From Streptomyces sp. NRRL S-244 (GTDB lineage: Bacteria; Actinomycetota; Actinomycetes; Streptomycetales; Streptomycetaceae): DNA of 64,000 nt. Below, in pieces: positions 1 through 7,332 of the stretch. Each line of letters opens with the position of its first letter. Position 1 is the stretch's first letter. The translations under genes were made by a program, and so were the position numbers. The DNA is taken from the NCBI RefSeq assembly GCF_000717915.1, contig NZ_JOCX01000029.1, positions 1 through 64,000 of the forward strand. The letters are read 5' to 3'. The notes beneath the pieces were generated by a model, which did not search any database, had not been told where the DNA came from, and saw only the letters and a list, made by a program, of their open reading frames with translations.

Positions 1-64
1 CCGCTGCCTCCCCCGCCGTCCCCCTGCCACCCTCCAACCGCCCTCCGACCGCATCACACGTTCG

Positions 65-1735
65 TCACACGTTCGGGGGCTCCCCCTCGATCGGCCGCCC
101 GAGCACCCCCGGCCGCCGCTGCCACGGCAACGGGCCGCCCGGCGGGCGGTAGTCGACGCCCAGCACGTCGAGCCGCCGGTAGTGCCCGCCCATCCGGGCC
201 TCGAAGCCCGCGTAGTCCCGCTCGCCCGGCTCCGGCAGCCGCGACCACACCACCTCCGCGAAGGCCGCCAGCCGCGGGAACACCTGGTAGTCCACCCGGC
301 CCTGGTTCTCCATCACCTCGGTCCACACGTTGGCCTGCGCGCCCAGCACGTGGGACGCGGCCTGCGGCGACAGCTTCGGCGGCACCGGCTCGAAGCGGTA
401 CACGTCCTCCAGCGAGCGCACGTACCCGATCGGCATCGGCTCGTCCCCGCCGCCCGCCTGACGGTGGTCCAGGTACACCTGCTGCTCGGGGCACATCACC
501 ACGTCGTGCCCGGCCTCGGCGGCGGCGATCCCGCCCGCGTACCCGCGCCACGAGGAGACCGCGGCCCCCGGCGCGAGCCCGCCCTCCAGGATCTCGTCCC
601 ACCCGATCAGCCGTCGCCCGCGCTCCGCGAGCCAGCCGTCGAAGTGCCGGATGAACCAGGACTGGAGCCCGTCCTCCCCGTCCACCCCCAACTCCCGGAT
701 CCGTTCCTGCGCGAGCGCCGACGCGCGCCACTGCCCCTTCGGGCACTCGTCGCCGCCCACGTGCACGAACGGCGAGACCTCCGCCGGGAACAGCTCCAGC
801 AGCTCCTCGAAGACCCCCTCGTAGAAGCGCAGTACGGCCTCGGTCGGCGCGAGCACGTTCTCGTTGATCCCCCAGTCGTCCCACACCTCCAGCGCGCCGG
901 TGTCCACGACGTCGGTGTTGCCGAGCTCCGGGTACGCGGCGATCGCGGCCTGCGAATGCCCCGGTACGTCGATCTCCGGGACCACCCGCACGTGCCGCTC
1001 GGCGGCGTAAGCGACGATCTCGCGGATGTCGTCCTGCGTGTAGAAGCCGCCGTGCGGGGTCTCGTTCCACAGCGGCGAGGCCCGGTGCCCCCAGCGGCTG
1101 CGCGGCCGCCACGCGCCGACCTCGGTGAGCCGCGGGTGGCGCTTGATCTCGACCCGCCAGCCCTGGTCGTCCGTCAGGTGCAGGTGCAGCACGTTGAGCT
1201 TGTGCGCGGCGAGCAGGTCGACGTACCGCAGCACCCCGTCCTTCGGCATGAAGTGCCTGGCCACGTCCAGCATCATGCCGCGCCAGCCGAAGCGGGGCCC
1301 GTCCTGGATTCCTCCCACCGGCAGCCGCCAGGCGCGGCCCGGCGCCGTGGGCGCGCGCCGGTAGGCCTCGGGCCCGAGCAGCTGGCGCAGCGTCTGCGCG
1401 GCGTAGAAGAGGCCCGCCGGGTCGGCGCCTTCGAGCAGCACCCGCCCCTGGGCGACGTGCAGCTCGTACGACTCCGCACCGATGCTGCGGGCCAGCTCGG
1501 GGCGGAGCACCAGCCGGATCACCGCGCGCCCGCCGTAGGCCTCCCCCGCGGCCGACGCGGTCAGCGCGGGCAGCGCGGGCAGCTCCCAGCCGGTGGCCGC
1601 GCCGAGCTCGCGGCGCAGCCAGCGGGCGGTGCCCTCGGTGCCGGGGCCGGCCTGGAGCAGCGGATCGTCCAGCACGCACTCGCCGGCATCGCGGGCGAAT
1701 CGCGCGTACCGCGGCTCCGGAATCAACTCGGGCAT
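65..1735 (-). CDS. Beta-N-acetylhexosaminidase, GH20 family
   Basis: A 556-residue glycoside hydrolase that should release terminal GlcNAc or GalNAc from chitin- or glycan-derived oligosaccharides. Residues about 1-130 look like the GH20b N-terminal domain, and the rest is the (beta/alpha)8 barrel. The family catalytic Asp-Glu pair is seen in HVGGDECP (D329-E330). I chose the ATG at 1735 over an upstream in-frame GTG because GGAGGGG sits about 10 nt before it and the protein then begins MPELIPEPRY. No signal peptide is visible from this start, so a cytoplasmic role in recycling imported or cell-wall sugars is more likely than secretion. It is monocistronic in this window, and its 3' end lies close to the left edge. 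Confidence 0.9.
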   Translation of the reverse strand: MPELIPEPRYARFARDAGECVLDDPLLQAGPGTEGTARWLRRELGAATGWELPALPALTASAAGEAYGGRAVIRLVLRPELARSIGAESYELHVAQGRVLLEGADPAGLFYAAQTLRQLLGPEAYRRAPTAPGRAWRLPVGGIQDGPRFGWRGMMLDVARHFMPKDGVLRYVDLLAAHKLNVLHLHLTDDQGWRVEIKRHPRLTEVGAWRPRSRWGHRASPLWNETPHGGFYTQDDIREIVAYAAERHVRVVPEIDVPGHSQAAIAAYPELGNTDVVDTGALEVWDDWGINENVLAPTEAVLRFYEGVFEELLELFPAEVSPFVHVGGDECPKGQWRASALAQERIRELGVDGEDGLQSWFIRHFDGWLAERGRRLIGWDEILEGGLAPGAAVSSWRGYAGGIAAAEAGHDVVMCPEQQVYLDHRQAGGGDEPMPIGYVRSLEDVYRFEPVPPKLSPQAASHVLGAQANVWTEVMENQGRVDYQVFPRLAAFAEVVWSRLPEPGERDYAGFEARMGGHYRRLDVLGVDYRPPGGPLPWQRRPGVLGRPIEGEPPNV

Positions 1736-1841
1736 GGCCTCGACCCCTCCACCGTCCAGCCGTTGCGCGATGCGCAACGCGCGTTCCACAGGGCGCCCGG
1801 CGCCCGTGCGGCCGACCCTAGTCCGCCCCCCGCGCACGGCA

Positions 1842-1879
1842 AAGGCCCCCGGACGCGCATCAGCGCATCAGGGGGCCTT
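1842..1879 (-). terminator. Hairpin terminator after the DUF3039 gene
   Basis: AAGGCCCCC at 1842-1850 pairs with GGGGGCCTT at 1871-1879 around a 20-nt loop. It lies between the stop of the DUF3039 gene (1999) and the hexosaminidase start (1735), both on the minus strand. There is no clear T-run. Confidence 0.6.
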
Positions 1880-1920
1880 CGAGGGCCTTGGTCCCGCCGA
1901 GGAGGGGCCGAACGGACCGG

Positions 1921-1982
1921 ACGGACCCGACAGCCGGACCGAACGGACCGAACGGACCCGACAGCCGGACCGGACGGACCGG
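1921..1982. repeat. Two 31-bp tandem repeats rich in CGGACC
   Basis: Two near-identical 31-bp units (1921-1951 and 1952-1982), each beginning ACGGACCCGACAGCCGGACC, lie just downstream of the DUF3039 stop. Partial copies extend to both sides, so this is a small expanded simple-sequence tract. Confidence 0.75.
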
Positions 1983-1998
1983 GCAGCCCGGACCCGGC

Positions 1999-2283
1999 CT
2001 ACTTGTCCTTGCCGCCCTTGTCCTTGTCCCCGCCGGGGCCCATGGACTCGTAGATCTCCTTGCACATGGGGCAGACCGGGTACTTCTTCGGGTCCCGGCC
2101 CGGTACCCACACCTTGCCGCACAGCGCGACGACGGGGGTCCCGCCGAGCGCGCTCTCCATGATCTTGTCCTTCTGGACGTAGTGGGCGAAGCGCTCGTGG
2201 TCGCCGTCGCCGTGGGACACCTGCGGCGTCGGCTCTACGAGGGTCCCCGTACCAGTCCCGCGCTCGGGCTCAAGAGTGCTCAT
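1999..2283 (-). CDS. DUF3039 domain protein
   Basis: A 94-residue acidic-to-basic small protein of the actinobacterial DUF3039 family. It carries a CxxxxxP...CPMC arrangement (ALCGKVW about residues 54-59, then VCPMCKEIY about 70-78) that looks like a zinc ribbon, and a lysine/glycine-rich tail. Its function is not known to me. The start ATG at 2283 follows a longer open frame that reads upstream into yqgE; the family begins close to MSTLEPE. It sits 29 bp downstream of yqgE on the same strand and may be co-transcribed with it. Confidence 0.85.
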   Translation of the reverse strand: MSTLEPERGTGTGTLVEPTPQVSHGDGDHERFAHYVQKDKIMESALGGTPVVALCGKVWVPGRDPKKYPVCPMCKEIYESMGPGGDKDKGGKDK

Positions 2284-2312
2284 AAAAGCCAGGGTACCGA
2301 CCCGTGCGCGGG

Positions 2313-2873
2313 TCAGTTGAGCGACGGGTCGTCGGGATACGTGGCGACCATCGCGAGCTCGCTGCGCTGGCGGCGCAGCACCGCCCGCCACAGCCTTTCG
2401 GGATCCGGGTACGCCACGTCGCCGGGCTCCGATTCCACGACGTACCAGGCGCCGTCGCCGAGCTCGACCTCCAGCTGGCCCGGGCCCCAGCCCGAGTAGC
2501 CGGCGAAGATCCGCAGCGAGCCGAGGGCCGCGGCCAGCAGCTCCGGCGGGGCCTCCAGGTCGACTAGGCCGATCGCCCCGTACACGCGGCGCCACCCGAG
2601 CGGCCCCTCCTCGCCGGGGATGACCGCCACACCGAGGGCCGAGTCCAGGCCCACCGGCCCGCCCTGGAAGACGACCCCGGGATCGCCGGCCAGGGTCGCC
2701 CAGGGCAGCAGGATGTCACCGACCCCCACGGGGGTGGGCCGGTTGAGGACCACGCCGAGCGAGCCCTGCTCGTCGTGGTCGAGCAGGAGCACCACCGCGC
2801 GGTCGAAGTTCGGGTCCGCGAGGGCGGGGGTGGCCACGAGCAGCCGCCCTGTGAGGGAGGACACCTCGGTCAT
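2313..2873 (-). CDS. YqgE/AlgH family protein
   Basis: A 186-residue protein of the UPF0301 (YqgE/AlgH) family, recognisable from the N-terminal LLVATPAL, the LNRPTP segment and the FQGGPV motif. The biochemical role of the family is unsettled. I place the start at the ATG giving MTEVSSLTGR. An in-frame GTG at 2891 would add six residues and has a weak GAAGGG upstream, so it is a real alternative. The gene is divergent from murA; the 288 bp between them holds the promoters of both. Confidence 0.88.
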   Translation of the reverse strand: MTEVSSLTGRLLVATPALADPNFDRAVVLLLDHDEQGSLGVVLNRPTPVGVGDILLPWATLAGDPGVVFQGGPVGLDSALGVAVIPGEEGPLGWRRVYGAIGLVDLEAPPELLAAALGSLRIFAGYSGWGPGQLEVELGDGAWYVVESEPGDVAYPDPERLWRAVLRRQRSELAMVATYPDDPSLN

Positions 2874-3161
2874 GCCGACATGATCTCGCACAATCGCCCT
2901 TCAGGGGGAGCGGGCGGGCGCACCGGATCGCACGCAGCTCAGGGCGCACGGCAGCAGGGAGGAGCGCGCGCCGCCCGCGACGACGGAATGCGACACTCCG
3001 CCATGAGGTGGGCACTGTGGGTGTTGTGGCTAATTCATGACAGTCCTACGGCCGCGTCAGCCTTACGAACAAGGGGGTGCTGCCCCTTACCCTTTTCCCT
3101 GGCCCCCTGCCCACCCTCCTCTGGCCTCGCCGGGGGAGCCCCTCTCCGGAACGCGAGATTC

Positions 3162-4508
3162 ATGACCGGCACAGACAGAGACGACGTACTACTTGTCCAT
3201 GGCGGTACCCCGCTCGAGGGCGAGATCCGTGTCCGCGGTGCGAAGAACCTCGTGCCCAAGGCCATGGTCGCCGCTCTGCTCGGCAGCGGACCCAGCCGGC
3301 TCCGCAACGTTCCCGACATCCGCGACGTCAGGGTCGTGCGCGGGCTGCTCCAGCTGCACGGGGTGACCGTTCGCCCCGGCGAGGAGCCGGGTGAGCTCGT
3401 ACTCGACCCGACGCACGTCGAGAGCGCGAACGTCGCGGACATCGACGCGCACGCGGGTTCGTCGCGCATCCCGATCCTGTTCTGCGGCCCGCTGCTGCAC
3501 CGCCTCGGCCACGCCTTCATCCCGGGTCTGGGCGGCTGCGACATCGGCGGCCGGCCGATCGACTTCCACTTCGACGTGCTCCGCCAGTTCGGCGCGACCA
3601 TCGAGAAGCGCGAGGGCGGCCAGTACCTGGAGGCCCCGCAGCGCCTTCGCGGCTGCAAGATCCGCCTGCCCTACCCCTCGGTCGGCTCGACCGAACAGGT
3701 GCTCCTGACGGCCGTCCTGGCCGAGGGCGTCACCGAGCTGAGCAACGCCGCGGTGGAGCCGGAGATCGAGGACCTCATCTGCGTCCTGCAGAAGATGGGC
3801 GCCATCATCTCCATGGACACCGACCGGACCATCCGGATCACCGGTGTCGACAGCCTCGGCGGCTACAACCACAAGGCGCTCCCGGACCGTCTGGAGGCCG
3901 CGTCCTGGGCTTCCGCGGCGCTGGCGACCGGCGGCAACATCTACGTCCGCGGGGCGCAGCAGCGCTCGATGATGACGTTCCTGAACACCTACCGCCGCGT
4001 CGGCGGCGCCTTCGAGATCGACGACGAGGGCATCCGCTTCTGGCACCCGGGCGGCCCGCTCAACGCGATCGCGCTCGAGACGGACGTGCACCCCGGTTTC
4101 CAGACCGACTGGCAGCAGCCGCTGGTGGTCGCCCTGACCCAGGCCACGGGCCTCTCGATCGTCCACGAGACGGTCTACGAGTCCCGTCTCGGATTCACCT
4201 CGGCGCTCAACCAGATGGGTGCACACATCCAGCTGTACCGGGAGTGCCTGGGCGGCAGCGCCTGCCGGTTCGGGCAGCGCAACTTCCTGCACTCGGCGGT
4301 CGTCTCCGGCCCGACGAAGCTGCAGGGCGCCGACCTGGTCATCCCCGACCTGCGCGGCGGGTTCTCGTACCTGATCGCGGCGCTGGCGGCCGAGGGCACC
4401 TCGCGGGTCCACGGCATCGACCTCATCAACCGCGGCTACGAGAACTTCATGGAGAAGCTCGTGGAGCTGGGAGCCAAGGTCGAGCTTCCGGGTGGCGACC
4501 TCGTCTGA
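3162..4508 (+). CDS. murA: UDP-N-acetylglucosamine 1-carboxyvinyltransferase
   Basis: A 448-residue enolpyruvyl transferase that adds the PEP enolpyruvyl group to UDP-GlcNAc, the first committed cytoplasmic step of peptidoglycan synthesis. The substrate-binding Lys-Asn is in RGAKN (K28-N29). The catalytic loop cysteine is present in LGGCDIGGRP (C126), so this is the fosfomycin-sensitive Cys type rather than the Cys-to-Asp mycobacterial type. The catalytic-base aspartate is in FQTDWQ (D316). The start ATG at 3162 gives MTGTDRDDVL; the frame is open far upstream but that extension has no family resemblance. Streptomyces usually has two murA paralogues, and I cannot tell from sequence alone which one this is. 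Confidence 0.93.
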   Translation: MTGTDRDDVLLVHGGTPLEGEIRVRGAKNLVPKAMVAALLGSGPSRLRNVPDIRDVRVVRGLLQLHGVTVRPGEEPGELVLDPTHVESANVADIDAHAGSSRIPILFCGPLLHRLGHAFIPGLGGCDIGGRPIDFHFDVLRQFGATIEKREGGQYLEAPQRLRGCKIRLPYPSVGSTEQVLLTAVLAEGVTELSNAAVEPEIEDLICVLQKMGAIISMDTDRTIRITGVDSLGGYNHKALPDRLEAASWASAALATGGNIYVRGAQQRSMMTFLNTYRRVGGAFEIDDEGIRFWHPGGPLNAIALETDVHPGFQTDWQQPLVVALTQATGLSIVHETVYESRLGFTSALNQMGAHIQLYRECLGGSACRFGQRNFLHSAVVSGPTKLQGADLVIPDLRGGFSYLIAALAAEGTSRVHGIDLINRGYENFMEKLVELGAKVELPGGDLV

Positions 4509-4523
4509 GCCGTACGGCCGACC

Positions 4524-4563
4524 GAGAGCCCCCCGCGCCCCCACCAGGGGCCGGGGGGCTCTC
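4524..4563 (+). terminator. Hairpin terminator after murA
   Basis: A perfect 12-bp stem, GAGAGCCCCCCG (4524-4535) with CGGGGGGCTCTC (4552-4563), begins 15 bp after the murA stop. There is no T-run, as is common in Streptomyces. Confidence 0.8.
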
Positions 4564-4570
4564 GCATGCG

Positions 4571-4700
4571 CCCACCGGCCCGTACGAGGGCACCCACCCG
4601 CCCGTACGCGGGCGTTCACCCGCCCTCGTACGAGGGCGCCCACCCGCCCGTACAAGGCCGTTCCCCGGCCCGTACGAGGCCACGGGCCGGGGAAGCCCCC
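4571..4700. repeat. Five degenerate tandem units with a CCCGTACG core
   Basis: About five units of 22-24 bp, each like CACCCGCCCGTACGAGGGCG, lie in the 304-bp convergent gap between murA and hupA. Each unit centres on the palindrome CGTACG or a close variant. The function is unknown; it may be only an expanded simple repeat. Apart from this and the two flanking terminators the gap holds nothing I recognise. Confidence 0.7.
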
Positions 4701-4708
4701 GGACAGGC

Positions 4709-4747
4709 CGAAGGGCGGCCTCCCCGCCCGGGGATGGCCGCCCTTCG
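4709..4747 (-). terminator. Hairpin terminator after hupA
   Basis: CGAAGGGCGGCC (4709-4720) pairs with GGCCGCCCTTCG (4736-4747), and the loop itself can form a small TCCCC/GGGGA hairpin. It lies 65 bp downstream of the hupA stop. Confidence 0.75.
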
Positions 4748-4812
4748 CCAGTACTGCGTACTGCTCTGCCGCTCCGAGGGCCCGTACGCACGGGCCCCGG
4801 TACGGGCAGGAC

Positions 4813-5094
4813 TTACTTGCCCTTGGCGGCTTCCTTGAGCTTGGAGCCCGCGGAGACCTTCACGCTGAAGCCGGCCGGGATCTGGATGGGGTCGCCGGTC
4901 TGCGGGTTGCGCGCGGTGCGAGCGGCACGGTGGGTGCGCTCGAAGGTCAGGAAGCCGGGGATGGTGACCTTCTCGTCGCCCTTGGCGACAATCTCGCCGA
5001 CGGTCTCGGCGAGCGCGGCCAGAACGGCGTCGGCGTCCTTGCGGGTCACCTCGGCGCGCTCGGACAGAGCGGCCACCAGCTCACTGCGGTTCAT
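4813..5094 (-). CDS. hupA: HU-type nucleoid protein
   Basis: A 93-residue histone-like HU protein that binds and bends DNA non-specifically. The N-terminal alpha-helical dimerisation half (MNRSELVAALSE) is followed by the DNA-binding beta-arm with the signature NPQTGDPIQIPA around residues 62-74. It lacks the long Lys/Ala/Pro tail of the Streptomyces HupS paralogue and of mycobacterial HU, so it is the short HupA type. GGGAG lies 7 nt before the ATG. Its neighbours, murA and malic enzyme, match the placement I recall for hupA in S. coelicolor. Confidence 0.93.
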   Translation of the reverse strand: MNRSELVAALSERAEVTRKDADAVLAALAETVGEIVAKGDEKVTIPGFLTFERTHRAARTARNPQTGDPIQIPAGFSVKVSAGSKLKEAAKGK

Positions 5095-5176
5095 GTTGTA
5101 CTCCCGTGTTCAACTTGCCTTAGAGGCGTGAGATCGAAGCCGATGCTGCCAGGGCCCTCGGACAGTCCCCGGACCC

Positions 5177-5195
5177 GGGTCTGAACGTCAGACCC
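5177..5195. promoter_or_regulatory. Perfect inverted repeat upstream of hupA
   Basis: GGGTCTGA-ACG-TCAGACCC is a perfect 8-bp inverted repeat about 85-100 bp upstream of the hupA start. A weak -35/-10-like pair (TTGGCT then CAGGAT on the minus strand) lies further upstream. The 362-bp gap 5095-5456 shows nothing else I can name. Confidence 0.4.
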
Positions 5196-5456
5196 TCTCG
5201 CCCGGTTACGCATCCTGCCCCCACCAGCGGCGGGAAAGCCAATCCGGCACCCGCCAGGGTCACACGAAAAGCGCCACAGTCACGCCGCGGTGACGCTCCG
5301 TCCGCACTTGGTGGATGCGGACCGCGGACCTCGCGGGCATCCCCGCAACCCTAGAGGCGGCCCGCCGGGCCCGCATCTCGCGACGCGCCGGGATCGGCGA
5401 GCCGTGAGGGCCGTCACAGCGGCGGCCGACCCGGCGCGGCTGCGCCCGACTCCGCG

Positions 5457-6860
5457 TCAGTTCGCCGAGGCGGCCTTGCGGACGGCTCCGGCGACCGCGC
5501 CGGCCACCTTGTCGTTGAACACCGACGGGATGATGTAGTTGGCGTTGAGCTCGTCCTCGCCGACGACGTCGGCGAGTGCGGTCGCGGCGGCCAGCATCAT
5601 GTCCGTGTTCACCGTGCGGGACTGGGCGTCCAGCAGGCCGCGGAAGACGCCCGGGAAGACCAGCACGTTGTTGATCTGGTTGGGGAAGTCGGAGCGGCCG
5701 GTGGCCACGACGGCGGCGGTCTGGCGGGCGACGGCCGGGTCAACCTCGGGGTCCGGGTTCGCGAGCGCGAACACGATCGCACCCTCGGCCATGGCCGCGA
5801 CGTCCTCGCCGGACAGCACGTTGGGGGCGGAGACGCCGATGAACACGTCGGCGCCGACCACGGCCTCCTTCAGAGTGCCCGTGTAGCCCTCGGGGTTGGT
5901 GTTGTCGGCGATCCAGCGCAGCGGGGAGTCGGCGGCCGCGTCGACCAGGTCGGGGCGGCCCGCGTGCACGACACCGTGGATGTCGGCGCTGACGACGTTC
6001 TTCACGCCGGCCGCGAGGAGCAGCTTGAGGATGGCCGTACCGGCCGCGCCGGCGCCCGACATGACGACCTTGACGTCGCCAACTGCCTTGCCCACCACGC
6101 GAAGTGCGTTGGTGAGGGCGGCGAGGACGACGATGGCGGTGCCGTGCTGGTCGTCGTGGAAGACGGGGATGTCGAGGGCCTCGCGCAGGCGGGCCTCGAT
6201 CTCGAAGCAGCGCGGCGCGGAGATGTCCTCCAGGTTGATGCCGGCGAAGCCCGGGGCGATGGCCTTGACGATCTCGACGATCGCGTCGGTGTCCTGGGTG
6301 TCGAGGCAGATCGGCCAGGCGTCGATGCCGGCGAAGCGCTTGAAGAGGGCCGCCTTGCCCTCCATGACGGGCAGCGCGGCCATCGGGCCGATGTTGCCGA
6401 GGCCCAGTACGGCGGAGCCGTCCGTCACGACTGCGACGGAGTTGCGCTTGATGGTGAGGCGGCGCGCGTCCTCGGGGTTCTCGGCGATGGCCATACACAC
6501 GCGGGCGACGCCCGGGGTGTAGATCATCGAGAGGTCGTCGCGGTTGCGGATGGGATGCTTGGACGCCATCTCGATCTTGCCGCCGAGGTGCATCAGGAAG
6601 GTTCGGTCGGAGACCTTGCCAAGGCTGACGCCCTCGATGCCGCGCAGCTTGCCGACGATCTCGTCGGCGTGCGCGGTGGAGGTCGCGGCGATGGTGACGT
6701 CGATACGGAGCTTCTCGTGACCGGAGGCGGTCACGTCGAGGCCGGTGACCGACCCACCGGAAGACTCCACGGCGGTGGTCAGCTGGGAGACCGCGGTTCC
6801 GCTCGCGGGCACTTCCAGGCGGACCGTCATCGAGTACGAGACGCTGGGCGCCGTTGCCAT
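5457..6860 (-). CDS. NAD(P)-dependent malic enzyme with N-terminal ACT domain
   Basis: A 467-residue oxidative decarboxylase converting malate to pyruvate and CO2 with reduction of NAD(P). Residues about 8-85 form an ACT-like domain, likely allosteric. The malic N-domain follows (IYTPGVARVC, then VVTDGSAVLGLGNIGP) with the metal/NAD region VFHDDQHGTAIV. The Rossmann motif is GAGAAG. The protein has the short bacterial arrangement with no phosphotransacetylase fusion. The start ATG at 6860 has AAGAGGAA about 9 nt upstream. In S. coelicolor the gene at this position is reported to be the NAD-preferring enzyme; coenzyme preference cannot be read from the sequence here. Confidence 0.92.
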   Translation of the reverse strand: MATAPSVSYSMTVRLEVPASGTAVSQLTTAVESSGGSVTGLDVTASGHEKLRIDVTIAATSTAHADEIVGKLRGIEGVSLGKVSDRTFLMHLGGKIEMASKHPIRNRDDLSMIYTPGVARVCMAIAENPEDARRLTIKRNSVAVVTDGSAVLGLGNIGPMAALPVMEGKAALFKRFAGIDAWPICLDTQDTDAIVEIVKAIAPGFAGINLEDISAPRCFEIEARLREALDIPVFHDDQHGTAIVVLAALTNALRVVGKAVGDVKVVMSGAGAAGTAILKLLLAAGVKNVVSADIHGVVHAGRPDLVDAAADSPLRWIADNTNPEGYTGTLKEAVVGADVFIGVSAPNVLSGEDVAAMAEGAIVFALANPDPEVDPAVARQTAAVVATGRSDFPNQINNVLVFPGVFRGLLDAQSRTVNTDMMLAAATALADVVGEDELNANYIIPSVFNDKVAGAVAGAVRKAASAN

Positions 6861-7065
6861 GGCCGTGTTCCTCTTCTGTCCCTGGTTTTTTGTACACACA
6901 CGCACAGGGCCCCACGCTGTACCGGCCAAGAACATGGCAGGTACGGCAGGACCTGTTGTCCGATCGTCCCACCTACCAGCCAGTACAAGGTAACCAGCTA
7001 CAAATTTCGGAAAGACACTTCCACCATACGAGATAGATCAGGTGCACGGAAGCGTAGGCCCGTAC
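6861..7065. other. Upstream region of the malic enzyme gene
   Basis: Relatively AT-rich intergenic DNA containing the malic enzyme leader, with a T-run and the tract TGTACACACACGCACAG close to the gene. Several TAnnnT hexamers occur, but I cannot choose a promoter. No open frame here looks real. Confidence 0.5.
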
Positions 7066-7107
7066 GAAAAAGGTCCGCGCCCCTCGGTATCCGAGGAGCG
7101 CGGACCT
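7066..7107 (-). terminator. Intrinsic terminator with T-run on the minus strand
   Basis: AGGTCCGCGC (7071-7080) pairs with GCGCGGACCT (7098-7107), with an inner CCTCGG/CCGAGG stem and a TAT loop. On the minus strand the hairpin is followed directly by TTTTT. It therefore ends transcripts coming from the helicase direction. Confidence 0.8.
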
Positions 7108-7225
7108 GTATGAACGTCTATGACACCGACCCGCCATGCTCGCCTCGCGGCAAGTGGTCGCTCTAAGCGACGAAGGTTGGGCCCGGGGGCTTGGATCGAG
7201 CCGGTGCCGTACCCAGGCTAACAAA
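7108..7225 (-). ncRNA. Candidate small RNA interval between two terminators
   Basis: This 118-bp non-coding stretch is bounded by a hairpin at 7226-7244 and the strong T-run terminator at 7066-7107. It contains a perfect GTCGCT/AGCGAC hairpin and a TAGCCT hexamer on the minus strand just inside the first hairpin, which could be a -10. I recall an S. coelicolor small RNA reported between the malic enzyme and helicase genes but cannot verify it here. Strand and ends are guesses. Confidence 0.3.
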
Positions 7226-7244
7226 GGATCGCCGGAAGCGATCC
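7226..7244 (-). terminator. Hairpin terminator after the helicase gene
   Basis: GGATCGC (7226-7232) and GCGATCC (7238-7244) form a 7-bp stem with a 5-nt loop, followed on the minus strand by TTTGTT. It lies 89 bp downstream of the helicase stop. Confidence 0.6.
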
Positions 7245-7332
7245 CCCTCCCGGGGGTTGACCTCGTCCCACCACGCGTGTGGCCGCAGGCCATCCGGGTC
7301 TTGCCGGCGCAGCGCCGCGGGCCCTCCGCGCC

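Noticed and set aside
182..2053. Long open frames on the plus strand across the hexosaminidase gene
   Set aside because: Typical high-GC shadow frame: Arg/Pro/His-rich, no family resemblance, no ribosome-binding site. The minus-strand gene explains the region.
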